Source: Flectonema sp. DT1601 (Eukaryota > Euglenozoa > Diplonemea > Diplonemida > Diplonemidae). From it: DNA of 64,000 nt. Shown here one piece after another: positions 1 through 12,000 of the stretch; position 1 is the first letter of the stretch; every line of letters begins with the position of its first letter. The notes below the pieces were generated by a model. That model made no database searches. It was given only the letters and a program-made list of their open reading frames with translations, and was not told the origin of the DNA. The stretch spans positions 930,001 to 994,000 of the forward strand of contig OZ025786.1 in assembly GCA_964019425.1 (NCBI GenBank), written 5' to 3'. Position numbers and translations under genes: made by a program.

Positions 1-3000
1 TACACACCAGTCTCGTGTAAGTGATGACACCATCGGTGGAAACGTTAAGTCAACAAACGGAATTTGATGTTGTTGACAAAGTTCTTGAATAGCACCAGCA
101 GTGAGTAATCCTAAAGGTTTAATCTTTTTTCTTATGACGTTCATGTCGTTTAGTATTTCTTCAGATGGACCTCTCGGGAGTTTAGCTGAGCTGTCAACAA
201 CTCCATAACTGAGGGACATCTTACTGCTCGAGGTGTTACCGTCTACGAATATCTTGGTCTCACCAGGTAATACTGATATACCAAAGTCTCCAGGTGCTCG
301 TTCAAATGCTGACGGAGAAACTGTTTTAACAATACTCCCATCACTAAATATATATCTTAAGTTATACTGCGTATCAGGAGAATAGTTATGGAATGCCAAT
401 GCCGTACCACCATTAACCGACTGTGTAAGAATACTACATAGGCCATGAGTCACATCTTTTCTCTCACCCGATAGGATCAACGGAGGAACTTCTACGTCAG
501 TCGAAAGATCAATTTCAGAATTGTGCATTGGAGCAATACAAGGATGAATATTATTTATTAATTTCTTTCTCTGATTTAATGATGTCTTCCAGTGTGAACA
601 AGCATCTTGATCTACAGGTGGATCAGTTGAACGACCTGATAGTGAAAGTGTTGGCTTTGGTTCAACCATAAGTGAATCACCTCCTGTTTGATCAGGTCGG
701 CGGGTTGTTCTTTTAGCGAAAGAGCTCTTTGAAGTTGAACGATAAATTGGTTGTCGAGGAGGTTCAGGACTGGCTGAGATTGAAAAAGTTCTTTCTGGAG
801 TACGACTTCTTGAAGCAGAACGTCTACTAGCAGTCGGTGATACAACTGATGGTTTACGAGGACCTGCAGCAACTCTTCCAACTACTCTAACACCAGAAGG
901 TAGAGCTCCTATCCTTGAAGAGCTACTTGTTGGTACAGAAGTCTGATATTTAACTCCACTCTTATCATTTGGACTCGGTACTTCTGACACTACATCACCA
1001 CTTGGTGAGACTGATGGTTTCACTGCAGTCACATTAGAACTGCTAACTGTGTGAGAGTAACTCGGCTGTTGATGAGGAGGTGTAACTGGTGGAAGACCAC
1101 TGCCATCAGTAGCTTGAGGTTGAGAATTATATTTCAGTAATAGGTTTGCCTTTTGCTGCGCAAATTCCTGTTTCCCGACACTAAAATCATGTTTTAACTC
1201 AGCCAATTCACGCTCAAGACGATGAACAATCGACTGCTTGTCCTCCAACTGCTGTTGTTGTTGTCGGATCACGGCATCCTTCTCAGTGATCGTACTTCGC
1301 TGCTCCTTAATCAGAGCCTCCCTTTCTTGTAATAATTCTTTTAGTCTTGTTATCTCTTCAGATTCAACAGGGACACTCGTATACTGAGGTTTTATGTCTT
1401 CGCTTGATTTAGATCGCGTCTCTTCCACGACAATTTTTTCATCGAATTCTCTTCTAGGACTGACTGGAATGCTGGTGTAATGTGGTTTTGAACGGATGGT
1501 TTCTTGTTCTGGGAGTAGGTCTGCGACAGGCATACTAGTGTACTGAGGCTTAACATGTGCTGTGTCAACATCACCAATCGGAACACTCGAATAGCTGGGC
1601 TTTTGATGAATTGTAGAACGCAACTCATCATCTAATTGTGTAGCAACGTTAGGACTCACTGAAACGTGTCTTTCGTATTGAGGTGCACTCACGTAATCGC
1701 TGGTTACGACTCTTGAACTCGAACTCGGTATTTCTGCAGAACTACTTATCTGTCCTGCTGGACTAGTTGATACGAGTCGTTCATTAGAACTTGGAAGTAA
1801 TTGTTTGTAAATATAATTATTGACCCTGTCATCACTACCAGTGGAATACAACGCTTGCTGATTACTCAAAGAAACAGAACCAACATTATCATAAGTAGAC
1901 GTCACAGGACTCGGTGATGTCTGACGCTCAATGAAAGTTTGTGGTAGAGGTTGCCGAACTGGACTTTGTGATTTATGACTTCCATCAATTAGTGTTTGTA
2001 TTTTATACTGATAGTCATCAAGAGAAGGAGCAGGTGTCTGTACAACAGATTGTTTAGTAGGACTTATTGATATTTGTTGTTGTAGTAGATCTGAAGTATT
2101 CCCACCAACCTGACTATGAAGTGCTGCAGTCGAAGAGGAGGAAACCTTCGGAGGACTTGTCGTCAATTGAAATTTATCCCTTCCGTCTTCAACAACATCA
2201 TAACCAGGTAGTCCCCCACTAGGACTTTTAGACATTTGTCTACTAGTAATCCCTGACAATATATCTTGTACTGAACTAGGTAGCGCTGAAGCAACCTGTT
2301 CGATTCCTGCCCGAGGAATATTTTCAGTTGGGATGGAGTGATAAACTGGTTTTGCAGTGTATCCAAGTCGCTTCTCGCTGTCGGAGGGCTCTCCCTGTGG
2401 AGGGGAAATTGAGAGAGTGAACTCACCGCTGGCGTCTGTCTCACGTCGATGAGAAGGTTGCTGAGAGATGTCCGGCTCAACAGAGTTATTCTTTACAGCG
2501 TTGTTGACATCAGTTGGAAGAGATGGCGGTATTGGTGCCGAACTAAAATGAGTTGCCAGACCATCAGAGATTGCAGCTCTATAGGAAGAGTGGGAATTAG
2601 TTTCTACTTTCGGTGAAAGAACAGTTGAGTATGACGGCTGTGGAGGAGCTGCCGCAGCAACAGCAACACTAACTGGTTTGTTACCATACGAAGGCGGATC
2701 TGCACTGTGTCTGGTATCACAACTACTATTACTAAAAGGAGAAATAGACGGTTGACGAGAATCAGTTTCGGTCACTCCAACTCGCTGTTGCGAAACGCTG
2801 TATCGATCGACACCCGGAATCGAACAGGCGGTTATGTTGCTCTGCAGTGAAGGACTTCCAACTGGTGGTGAGCTTGCTATCTTTTCTAATTCGGTTTTTG
2901 GTTTTGTTTGCATAGTAGGAGGAGTAACAGGCATTCCCATTCCGTACCCAGTAGTTGCTGCAGGTATTACAGTTGAGTGCCCTACAGTAATTGGGCTACC

Positions 3001-3117
3001 AACACCACTAGCAGGACTGGATGTTAAGTGCATCTCTAGTACTTCTCGACTCTTGCGAACTTCTTGTCTGGCCCTCTCAATTGCATCGAATAAACGATCA
3101 CTTGTATCTTGAGACAT
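1..3117 (-). CDS. Large disordered/coiled-coil protein entering a calpain-type protease domain (3' end beyond window)
   Basis: One uninterrupted frame runs from an ATG at 3117-3115 to the left edge (1039 codons, no stop), so the C-terminus is missing. Residues 1-590 are low-complexity, rich in Ser, Pro and Thr, with many S-P sites and a set of K-P-x-Y-x-S-x-P repeats at about 500-590. Residues about 590-665 form a strongly charged coiled coil with a short Gln run. The last 30 residues include P-F-V-D-L-T-F-P-P followed by S-S-L and W, which matches the start of the CysPc protease core in calpains (F-x-D-x-x-F-P-P). The catalytic Cys, His and Asn would lie to the left of this window. By family knowledge calpains are calcium-regulated cytosolic cysteine proteases. 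A 3' splice-like TTTTCACAG lies about 20 bp before the ATG. The calpain call is inferred from a short match; the long frame itself is seen directly. Confidence 0.75.
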   Translation of the reverse strand, partial: MSQDTSDRLFDAIERARQEVRKSREVLEMHLTSSPASGVGSPITVGHSTVIPAATTGYGMGMPVTPPTMQTKPKTELEKIASSPPVGSPSLQSNITACSIPGVDRYSVSQQRVGVTETDSRQPSISPFSNSSCDTRHSADPPSYGNKPVSVAVAAAAPPQPSYSTVLSPKVETNSHSSYRAAISDGLATHFSSAPIPPSLPTDVNNAVKNNSVEPDISQQPSHRRETDASGEFTLSISPPQGEPSDSEKRLGYTAKPVYHSIPTENIPRAGIEQVASALPSSVQDILSGITSRQMSKSPSGGLPGYDVVEDGRDKFQLTTSPPKVSSSSTAALHSQVGGNTSDLLQQQISISPTKQSVVQTPAPSLDDYQYKIQTLIDGSHKSQSPVRQPLPQTFIERQTSPSPVTSTYDNVGSVSLSNQQALYSTGSDDRVNNYIYKQLLPSSNERLVSTSPAGQISSSAEIPSSSSRVVTSDYVSAPQYERHVSVSPNVATQLDDELRSTIHQKPSYSSVPIGDVDTAHVKPQYTSMPVADLLPEQETIRSKPHYTSIPVSPRREFDEKIVVEETRSKSSEDIKPQYTSVPVESEEITRLKELLQEREALIKEQRSTITEKDAVIRQQQQQLEDKQSIVHRLERELAELKHDFSVGKQEFAQQKANLLLKYNSQPQATDGSGLPPVTPPHQQPSYSHTVSSSNVTAVKPSVSPSGDVVSEVPSPNDKSGVKYQTSVPTSSSSRIGALPSGVRVVGRVAAGPRKPSVVSPTASRRSASRSRTPERTFSISASPEPPRQPIYRSTSKSSFAKRTTRRPDQTGGDSLMVEPKPTLSLSGRSTDPPVDQDACSHWKTSLNQRKKLINNIHPCIAPMHNSEIDLSTDVEVPPLILSGERKDVTHGLCSILTQSVNGGTALAFHNYSPDTQYNLRYIFSDGSIVKTVSPSAFERAPGDFGISVLPGETKIFVDGNTSSSKMSLSYGVVDSSAKLPRGPSEEILNDMNVIRKKIKPLGLLTAGAIQELCQQHQIPFVDLTFPPMVSSLTRDWCV

Positions 3118-4434
3118 GTTTTTATTTATGGGCTGTGAAAAGTGTCTTATTCTGAACTCGACTATCTTTTTACTTAAGCTTGACGTGAAATCATTTATTC
3201 AGTTAACTGAAGAAATAAGTAAAACCGTCACATTGGTTGTTCTTGCTGTTAGTTTTACAAACAGATTCAAGTTTTAAAAAAAGGAACAAAAAAAAAGGGG
3301 TGTGGAAGAATGGGGGGAAAAGAAAAAAGGTGGGAGACAAAGGGGAACAAGAAAAAAAAAATTTAAAAATCCAACACAATAAAAATACCCCTCACAACAT
3401 ACGCCGCACCTTCATGAAGTAAAGATTTGAAAATAATTGTTATCCTGTTGTATTGTTTGTGTTTTTCGTTCGCTTTTTTTTTTTTTTTTTTTTTTCCATC
3501 CCCCATTACAGCCTTCTAGATTTACTTCCTTCAAAAAAAAAAAAAAAAAAAAATCAATTTCACAAAATTGAAATTCTTTATTCGCTGTTTGTCTTCGCAC
3601 AGTACTGGTTATTGCCATCCTTTTTTTCCTCCTTTCCCATGACATTACATCTGGTTGGGGGTCTAATAATTACAGAGAAGGCTGTCAAAGATCCCATCTC
3701 ATCTAAATTATTTCACATTTGCAGCTGTCCTTTCCTATCAGTGTTTGGATCACCTTCGAGACGAACGTTTACTAAAAAAGAACCACGCGCTGAACAAGAG
3801 GGTTGCCTGTTATTATGTAAATAGTTTTTTTAAATAAGAAAAAACACGTTGATAACCACCATATTATAAAACTAAGAAATGTCACTGTGACCGCCAACGA
3901 CAACAACGAGAAAAAAAAAAAAAAAAAACTGATAAATAGATAAAAGTATAAAATAATAATAAGGTTCGATAAGGTAAAAAAAGAAAAGAAAATTCAAACA
4001 TAAAATATAAATAATAAATAACAACAACTCATTTCTGCTTTCTTACTTTAGATCGATAAATAATACCCCAGACCCCCTCCCTACCCTCCCCCACTCAGCT
4101 GCTTTGTTCACAGCGATCTCAATCAGAAAACGCAGAAACAGATAGTCGACCCTTCTACCACTTAAACAGTCCAAGTCAATCTTTAGGCTGGTCTACAGTT
4201 GTCGGAGTAATCGTGCGGATTCGGACCTCTTGTCCAAAAGAGTTACTCGACGAGACGAGTAATTGACAAATCAAGGACTCAAGTAAGCCCTAATACGAGG
4301 CTGTTTATTTTAGAGTTGGTTAAGAAGCCAGAATTTGATATTTTATTTTCCGACAACGGCAGTCCTCATTCTCTTAAACAGATAACGAGACTCGGGGAAA
4401 ACAGTTTTCAGATTGAGAGTAAAAATTTATAAAT
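3118..4434. other. Intergenic, no gene recognised
   Basis: About 1.3 kb between two co-oriented genes. It holds long T and A homopolymers (around 3473-3495, 3533-3553, 3911-3928) and a C-rich stretch near 4072-4095. Small open frames here are homopolymer-rich and show no protein-like composition. The promoter and 5' leader of the gene ending at 1 should lie at its left end, and the 3' flank of the gene starting at 5913 is at its other side. Confidence 0.6.
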
Positions 4435-5913
4435 TTAAGGTGTCCCACTCAACCTCCCACAACCCCCAATACCAAACCTGACACACTGTACTGTTAAATA
4501 TCTTTGATACGAATGCCGAGGAATAAATGACAGGTAATAGAACATAAACAAACATACCGCTGTTACTACGAGAGGTGTAGTACAAATCTTAGACTGAGGA
4601 GGTTGAGATGACTCTTTTTCATTTCCCTTTTGGGATGTAGCAGTGGTGGTAGCAGTAGTAGCAGCAGTTGCAACAGATGGTGTTTTAGTAGTAGCTGGTA
4701 CTGGTGGAGTAGTCGACGTGGTTTTTTCTTCCAATCCGTTTGCTGGAGGAGTCGGTTCACTATTCTCAAAAGTTTTGTCAGTCGATTTCTTCGTAGGACT
4801 GGTAGCGGTTGAGTTTCCTTCTCTTGGAGTTACGGCTGCCGCTTTCTCAGACGCAACTTGTTTTCGTTGAGCTACTATGATATCTTTTTCCGATAGTTTA
4901 ACGTAAACGTAATCGAACTGACATTTATAAAGAAAGTTTTCTTTGGTGTCAATTTCTTTTACTACTCCGTAGTCACCAACAGTCAGCTTGGCTCCGTCAT
5001 TCCATCGCTGTTTGTTATTATGCAAAGACTCTTATTACTACTAAGAACAATGAAGGAAATCATAACATACCTTGTTACCAGAGAATCTCCCTCCACCAAC
5101 AAATTGAATCCTGTCATTGACGGCAAATTTTAACTTCTTGGGTCCTGTTGGTTTCTTCTTTTTTGATACAGGTTCATCATCTGCTTTAGTAACGCTGACC
5201 TTTTGTACTATTGGTTTCTTCTTTGCTAGTTTATCTTTTAGATATTCTTCGTATATTTTAAGTTTATCAAGAGGCATAGATGAAAGTCCACATGGCTCTT
5301 CATCAGAAAGTAGTTGGAGATTGTGACGAATAGATCCAATAACATCATGAGACCCGTCATTGTTATTATTATTATTATTATTGTTATTATTTGATTCAAC
5401 AGTTTGTGGATGATGTCCTAAAGACATCGGAGGTACAAATGCCTGTTGACCCGCAGCACATAAAATACAACAATCCCAATGGCATTCTTGACATGAGTAG
5501 TATCCTTGAGTATGTGTTTCTAGAGATTCAGAGTCGCAGAGTCGACAGAATACTCCGCCAACAGATACGAGTCTACCGTCTTGGTTAACAACTTGATTTC
5601 CTTGACAATGTCTCATGGTGTGTCCAGTTGGACAGTTGACAGTTGATTTTGAACTAGCTAAAGGAGTTCCAGTCGCTTGTTGTTTTGGTACCATCTGTGG
5701 AGTCATCGGTCCAATAGTTGGAGTTGGGATCCCAGCACTAACTGGTGGGGTGACATACGTAACAGGTGGCGTTACGTTTGACAATCTCTCAGCTTGTGCT
5801 TTCCAAACATTTTCTTCTTCTTGAATAGGCGCACTGCCACCACCGCCACCACCTGGTACAAACGGCATGGCATTCACATTCAGGGGAAGTCCTCCCCTGT
5901 CAGGTCTGGACAT
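4435..5913 (-). CDS. Cys/His zinc-binding protein with SH3-like C-terminal region (three exons)
   Basis: Exon 1 is 5913-5071, ending in codon AAG before GTATGT; the first intron is 5070-5008 (63 bp, ends AACAG) and exon 2 resumes in frame at 5007. A second GTATGT donor lies at 4557, with acceptors at 4491 and 4486; the second one keeps the frame to the stop at 4435. The N-terminus is Gly/Pro/Thr-rich with six consecutive Gly. Residues about 94-152 hold C94, H98, C103, C123, C126, C141, C144, C148 or C149, and C152, the spacing of a C1/ZZ-like cross-brace zinc domain. An Asn run follows at about 173-184, then a basic stretch. The segment spanning the first intron (V-N-D-R-I-Q-F-V-G-G-G to Y-V-Y-V-K-L) looks like a small beta-barrel of the SH3/MIB kind. 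The tail is Thr/Pro-rich. The function is unknown to me; a binding or adaptor role is an inference. Confidence 0.7.
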
Positions 5914-7215
5914 CTTAATACTATTCCTGTTGGTAGCTAATATTATTATTGTTTTTTTTTTTTTTTCAAATTATTTTCTACTTTAAGTTGGTATTTGAAA
6001 AGTCATCAGATAAATCAGTTGGACATGAAACAAATAAATAGTTGCGAATCTAAAATAAAAAAAAATCTTAGAAACAACATCCCTGTCAATATAAGAAATA
6101 ATATTTTTTGAAGGAAAAAAAAAAAAAAAAAAAAAAAACAATTAAAACTGTAAAGCAATTGTTATTATTTTTTTCTTTTTTGAACTAAAATAAGGAATAA
6201 GAAATTTACCAACCAAAACACACGCAAACAGGATCACTTTCCTATTCGCACTTCCAAAGATAAGAGAAATCACTGTTACTGTAACACAACAACAGGCGTA
6301 TTATATACCACAAAAAAAACTCGTGTAAATGTCGAGGGATGCAGTGCTGTGCCAAGTACAAGGAAACCGTAATACTAAATACCTCATCACAGGGAGTAAA
6401 TATGAATTAATAGAAGAAAAAAAAAGATTTCTCAGTCTGTCAAAGTGTCCAAGACAAGAAATAGCGAAAGTGAAACTTTGACAATGTAAAAAAAGGTAAC
6501 AACTTCAGTTAACTTATTTATTTTCATTTGTTTACCAAGCCTAGGAGCCAAAAGCCAGGAAAAGCTCAACAGGGTAACAGTTACATCGCTACCAGCAACT
6601 GTGAGATTTGACTGAATAGAAATATTAGTAGTTGTTAATCAACGAAAAGGACTATAAGTAATTTTATTTGGCCGCGGATTGATTGAGGAAAGAACAAGAA
6701 GGAAAATGCCGTAAGGAATTCTTGGCTGGGGAAAGCTGGTTGAGAAAAGAAGAGAGAAAGAGAGAAAGAGAGGAAGAAGGAAAATGCTACAGGACCCTTA
6801 CCTTAGTCACTGGCTTAATTCACTGGTCCTTACAAAGACCCCATCAAATCCATATCTGGGTATGCCGCAGGAACCGGCCATACCTCGGAACGGGAGAAAA
6901 ATAGTTTGAACATATTTATAAACATAAATATTAAAGTTATCAAAATATAAACACTGAAAGGTTATGTTTGGTAAACACCCTCTTAGTCTGTGAAAGTGTT
7001 CAAAGGCAAGGAATAGTGAGAGGTGGTGCGGCCATCGAAGATTAATACATCTCATCTGACAGTCAACAGTAGAAACTCAGGATTAGAATAAAATAGAGGA
7101 AGGAGAAGAAGTCAAAGAACACATCTTCTGAGCACAAACTAAAGAAGACTTATTAAAGATTCAATAAGTAGCTAATCGACTATAAATAATATCCAAAAAA
7201 AAAAAAAAAAACTTT
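5914..7215. other. Intergenic, no gene recognised
   Basis: About 1.3 kb, A/T-rich with poly(A/T) runs at 5950-5966 and 6115-6139. A roughly 40-bp sequence around 6434-6475 recurs imperfectly around 6983-7025 (both contain TCTGT-AAAGTGT-CAA and AAGAAATAG or AAGGAATAG). A purine-rich stretch with GAGA repeats lies at 6683-6785. No open frame looks like a protein. Confidence 0.55.
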
Positions 7216-8917
7216 TCACTTCAACTCCCAAACATCTTCACCATCCCAAGCAGGGAAGGGAATCACATTCTTATACTTCTCACAGTAGTGAGCCTTTGTT
7301 AAAGCAGCCTTATAACAAGCATCATGATGATCACCAGGTGGTAGTCTGTATTTAAAAAGTCTTGAGGCAGCATCAAAGTTCCGTGCTCGATAGTATTCAA
7401 GTGCAGTGCAAAACTTTTGCATTGTCTCGGTTTTGAACCGTCGATCACTTGGAGTGTCAGTGTGATAGACGTCGATTAATTCGTAAGACTCACGAGATCC
7501 TTTTACTCGAACTTTACCGAGAGACCGATGAATTATTTTAGACATGTCAATCGATCTACACGTGACCTCAGATATAAGGATACTGACGCCATAGTGTTTT
7601 GTTAACCGTTCAAAACGAGCTGCTAGATTAACAACATTACTAATAATAGTGGTGTCGAGTCTACCAGTGTCACCAACTGTCCCAACACAAACAACTCCCG
7701 CATGAATAGCCACACCCATAACAATCGGACCAGGTGATACAACACCAACACACTCAGCCACATATAAATACTGATGATCTTCATCATGAGGACGTTGACT
7801 CGCTAAGATAACAAGCTCTTCAGCTTCATCATTTATCTTTGTTAACTCTAACTGCATCTGCAATGCAGTTAGTAAAGCTCTTGTAGGGTCTCTGTTTAAA
7901 GCCATGATGCCATCACCTAAATATTTATCAACGAATCCTTTATTCTTTCTAATGACTGGTGTCATTCTATCTGTGAATTGAGCCAACCATTTAAATGCAG
8001 CCGATGCAGTCATCTTACTTGTGAAATGATGAAATCCTCGAATACCAGTAAACAACACAGCAGTTGATGTTAAAACCCTGTCTCCGTGATAAATATCAGT
8101 TATTGATTCTTTTCCAAGTAGGGCTAAGAATTCTGTTGGAACAAATCTAGCTATTACTGTCTCGCTGTTTTTTTTTTTTTTTTTTTTTTTTTCAATCATC
8201 AAATGATGACATCATCATAGGTGAATATACATACATTTGAACACACGGTACCATACACTCACCCATCATTTCAACGTGTTGACTCTCAGTAGCTCTCACA
8301 AAGTATATGACAAGAAGACTCGAAGACATAACGCAAAGAACAAAAGCAGACGTAAAAATCAACAATTCCGTAACATCAACTCCCTCAACAATTAACAAAA
8401 TCATTAAAAAAACAACGGCAACAAAAAACGGTATAAAAGTAAGAGACGCTTTGAACAGAAGAGAATGCTCCGTCGACATAAAAAAATTTCCCAAAATACC
8501 GACATATATTGTACTATGAATTGGTCTTTTTGGAACAGGATTTTGATGCCGAGGATACAACAAAGGAGGTGACACCATCGGAGGAAGGGGAGGAGGTTCA
8601 TTGCTCTTGATATCATCTCGATTATCTTCTGTTAATGAAGAGTAGGTTTTCATTGTGTTAGCAGCAGCATGATTTTGAGCTAAAACCCTTTTAACAGCCT
8701 GTTGTAACTTTGTAGGGGATACCTCACCAGGAACAGCATGAGGACTTGGACTCAACATATTCACATCCACAGCACTACTCAATGATCCTCTAGTGTCGAT
8801 AGAGTTCAATCTATAAGAAGGAACACTTAAAGAGTGTTCGCTATTGTTCTTTAACACGAATGCTGTTGATGATACTTCCGATGACCCGATTGATACCCTC
8901 GTTGGGTCAGCATCCAT
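7216..8917 (-). CDS. Membrane class III nucleotidyl (adenylyl/guanylyl) cyclase, probably catalytically impaired
   Basis: Two exons join in frame: 8917-8235, a 70-bp intron 8234-8165 (GTATGT donor, CAG acceptor), then 8164-7216, giving 543 residues. The intron is odd in having a run of A instead of a pyrimidine tract before its acceptor. Residues 1-150 are Ser/Pro-rich and cytosolic. Two hydrophobic helices at about 156-178 and 183-207 form a hairpin, followed by the catalytic domain. F-V-D-K-Y-L-G-D-G (D312) is the second metal-binding motif, and V-N-L-A-A-R carries the Asn and Arg of the active site. The first metal motif, normally F-x-D-I-x-G-F, reads F-T-G-I-R-G-F, so the first metal Asp is Gly at residue 268. 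Class III cyclases need two such Asp, so the protein may be inactive, or active only with a partner subunit. The tail after the domain has a helical region containing Y-Y-R-A-R-N-F-D-A-A, as in protist and bacterial cyclases of this kind. Confidence 0.85.
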
Positions 8918-9095
8918 CTTGTTTTTTTAGTTTTCCCCTTTTGTTTGCTACTTTGTCAAACGAAAAAAAAAAAAAAAAGAAATATATAATAATTCCTCAC
9001 AATGAACATTTACGTAATAGGTGAGACTCTCCGCAGAGGGGTAAGTGAAAACAAAACAAAACCAAAACGTGTAAATAAACAAAAAAAAAAAACAC

Positions 9096-12000
9096 TTATT
9101 TAGTACTCAAGGCTATTAACGATGAATAGCTTTGAGTGGAATCTTCCAGCATGTCAGTAAGCTGAATTCTAATTAAGAATGAGGAATTTTTATTCCTTGC
9201 TGCGTGGTCAGTGTTTTTAATTGTGATGGATCTCATGAAACTTTCAATTATCGAAGCAGTTACTGTTGGTAAGAATTCAACGTCTAGAGAGAGGACGTCT
9301 TGATTGATGACTGCCAATGGACTAGATGAGTCATCTGAATGAGTTAAAAGTGTTGCTCCATCTTGAGAAACTCTTCCAAAAGTTGAATCAAAACAAATTG
9401 ACCAACCAGGAACTCTAACAAGACTGTCAGGTAGTACCACACTTCTAACGAATCCGACTGATAATGATATGCTGTTTTGAATGTTTATAAAAAGATGAAA
9501 ATTAGGAAATAAATATTCGAGTTGTTTTCTTGGATCGATTCGAATCACTGAACCTCCTCCTTGAATTGGTTCCATGATGGCTGGAAGTACTTCTATTTTG
9601 ATTTTTGATTTCGTAGGTCGTTGGTACGATGATTTTATTGTAATTTGAACAAGTTTTTCAACTCCGGTAGCAACAAGACGTTTTGTATTTCTAACAGTGT
9701 ATGCTATTGATTTTACGAGTTCTTGAACGATGTCGACTGTCGCTGATATGAATATAACCTTGAATGAAGCTGTTTGACGACCCTCAATTCGAGCAAGTCG
9801 TTTTTTATCATCGGCTCTGACCACCCAACCTTCACTATCAACACGCAAGTCTGATATGACACCATGAAACGATGAGTCTTCCATTGGTAAGTATAAAGAG
9901 AGAGAATCTTCACTTACATTTTTAACACCCTGAACTTCAACTAATACGTAAGTTCCCTTTTCATATAATTTCGTAGAACTGTCTTCGATAACACAATCAC
10001 AAAATAACGGAAGCAAACCAACTCCGTGGTTTGTCACGATCTCTGAGTTGCTTAGTATTATTTTTGGTGGTGATCCAGGCTCTGAAACTCTTACCTTTTG
10101 AACAATCATACCTGGCAATGCATCAGTTAAGAATATAACTATTTCTATTTCCCTATCAAAACGAGAAGCGCTAGTATTATCACCATCATATGTATAACTA
10201 ATACATCGTAGGAATCCTTGGACGTGTTTTGCTGTGCATTTTCCGTTTGATACAAAAGTTACTTTCATATATCCGGCTGTGCGTTCTTCAATTCGACCAA
10301 GTTCAACGCTCCCGTCAAAAAGTTGTTTTCTAGACTTAATCGTGAAATGAAACGGCGATTCAGTGAAATTAAAACCCAACTGATCACCAGACACTAAAGT
10401 GTCATCAGTAACACGAACAGTAACATAAACACCGAGACACTTATGTCTGTCTGGAAGTGATAGAGTCGTTGATGGGAACACTGTTAACGGTTCTTCTCTC
10501 CAAACCCTTTCGATAGGAGAAGCTGATCCAACAGATATCAACGGACCTGAAACTTGAATTGGAAGTTTTAATTTACCTTCGGGTCCTTCATCAGCGAGAA
10601 TCTTTAGTGTTAAAGTAACTGTCGATGGCTTTGCTCGTTTTGCAATATTCCTGTAACGAATTAATTTCATGATGTGTTCCACAGTTTGGATGGGAATATC
10701 ATTCGCTGTTTCGAAATCAATCGCAAACAAGTCCCTCGAAGCTCTGTATTTTCCGATATGAATGTCGTCTTGAAAGACTGTATTTATATTGTCAATTTTG
10801 AAAATCGAAGTGTAACCTTTCTTTATCTGAAGGCTGCAGGGTAGTAGTGAGAGTTCATCGACACCTTTCTCCATCCCGCCGAGAATCTCAACGGCGATGT
10901 ATCCAAGTTTGAAATTTTCAGTATCGGCATCGTACAAAACGCAATCATCAAATGGACAATAGCCGTTTAAATCTTCTCTTGAAGATTGGCGGTATTGACC
11001 TGGCTTTGTGTCTTTCCTAATAATCTGAGTTACGTCATTTACCGCCTGTACCGTAACTTGAATAAGAGCACAGCTGGGGATACCTTGACCATCGTCTAAC
11101 GATATCTTCACAACTTTTCGAAGTAATTTCGGATTATCACCTTTATGTTGATAATAGAAAAGACGTAGTAGGTTTCCGATATCTCTTCTTTTTATTTGTC
11201 TTTTCGATGTTTGTTCTTTTGCATCTTGTTTTAAAGTCACACTGATAGTAGTTGGTAACAGTTGAATGTATCCAATCAACGTTTTGGAACCAGTCCCAGT
11301 AGTCGCAATGTATAAGTCTCTGTAGTTCTCAACAGTGTCTTTACGACCTAAAACAAATTCACCTCCTTCAGGAAATTTCATTTCCAATCCGTCTTTTGGT
11401 TCACATCCGGTGATTATGTCCACGATGATTGAACCAGAGTCGTAGTTATTTACGTCATTTAGTAAATCATATCTTGCTGAGAGTCTTATTGGATCAGAGC
11501 CTTCGATAAAAGAAATACATTGCAAGTTAGTCGGTATTGAAATCAAAGAGTTCAGAACTTTTATGAACATTTTTACGATGACTGGTTCAGCTTGATCGAC
11601 GACGAGGGATATTTCTACTTCACGAATACCATTCTTAACTGTTCCGTGAACGATATTTTCAGTTTGTTTTTGTGTAACCTGCCTGGCTCTACCAAACTCA
11701 CTACTGAGGGATGCGAGTGGTTCTGTACAGAATGATAAACTTCTTATTATTCCTTGAACTGCGTTGATCGATGCGTTTCTGACAAATGAAAGAGAAACTT
11801 GCATTTTTGATTTCTTACTTTGATCAACAATCGCTACCAAGACTCCCTTAAACATTAAATTAGAACCCTCGACTTGGACCTCATCAGAAGACAACGAGAA
11901 GGAGTCTTGAAGTGTACCTCCTTTAAGATATGAAATAGTTAGGTTACCTGTGTTGAAATGATCAGTATCCACGTCTGATACGATTGCGTCTGGTGATAGT

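Noticed and set aside
3453-3824. 123-codon plus-strand frame in the first intergenic region
   Set aside because: It is mostly Phe and Lys runs encoded by homopolymers, with no conserved pattern.
8165-8234. A frameshift in the cyclase gene
   Set aside because: A 70-bp GTATGT...CAG intron restores the frame exactly, although the A run before the acceptor leaves homopolymer length error as a minor alternative.
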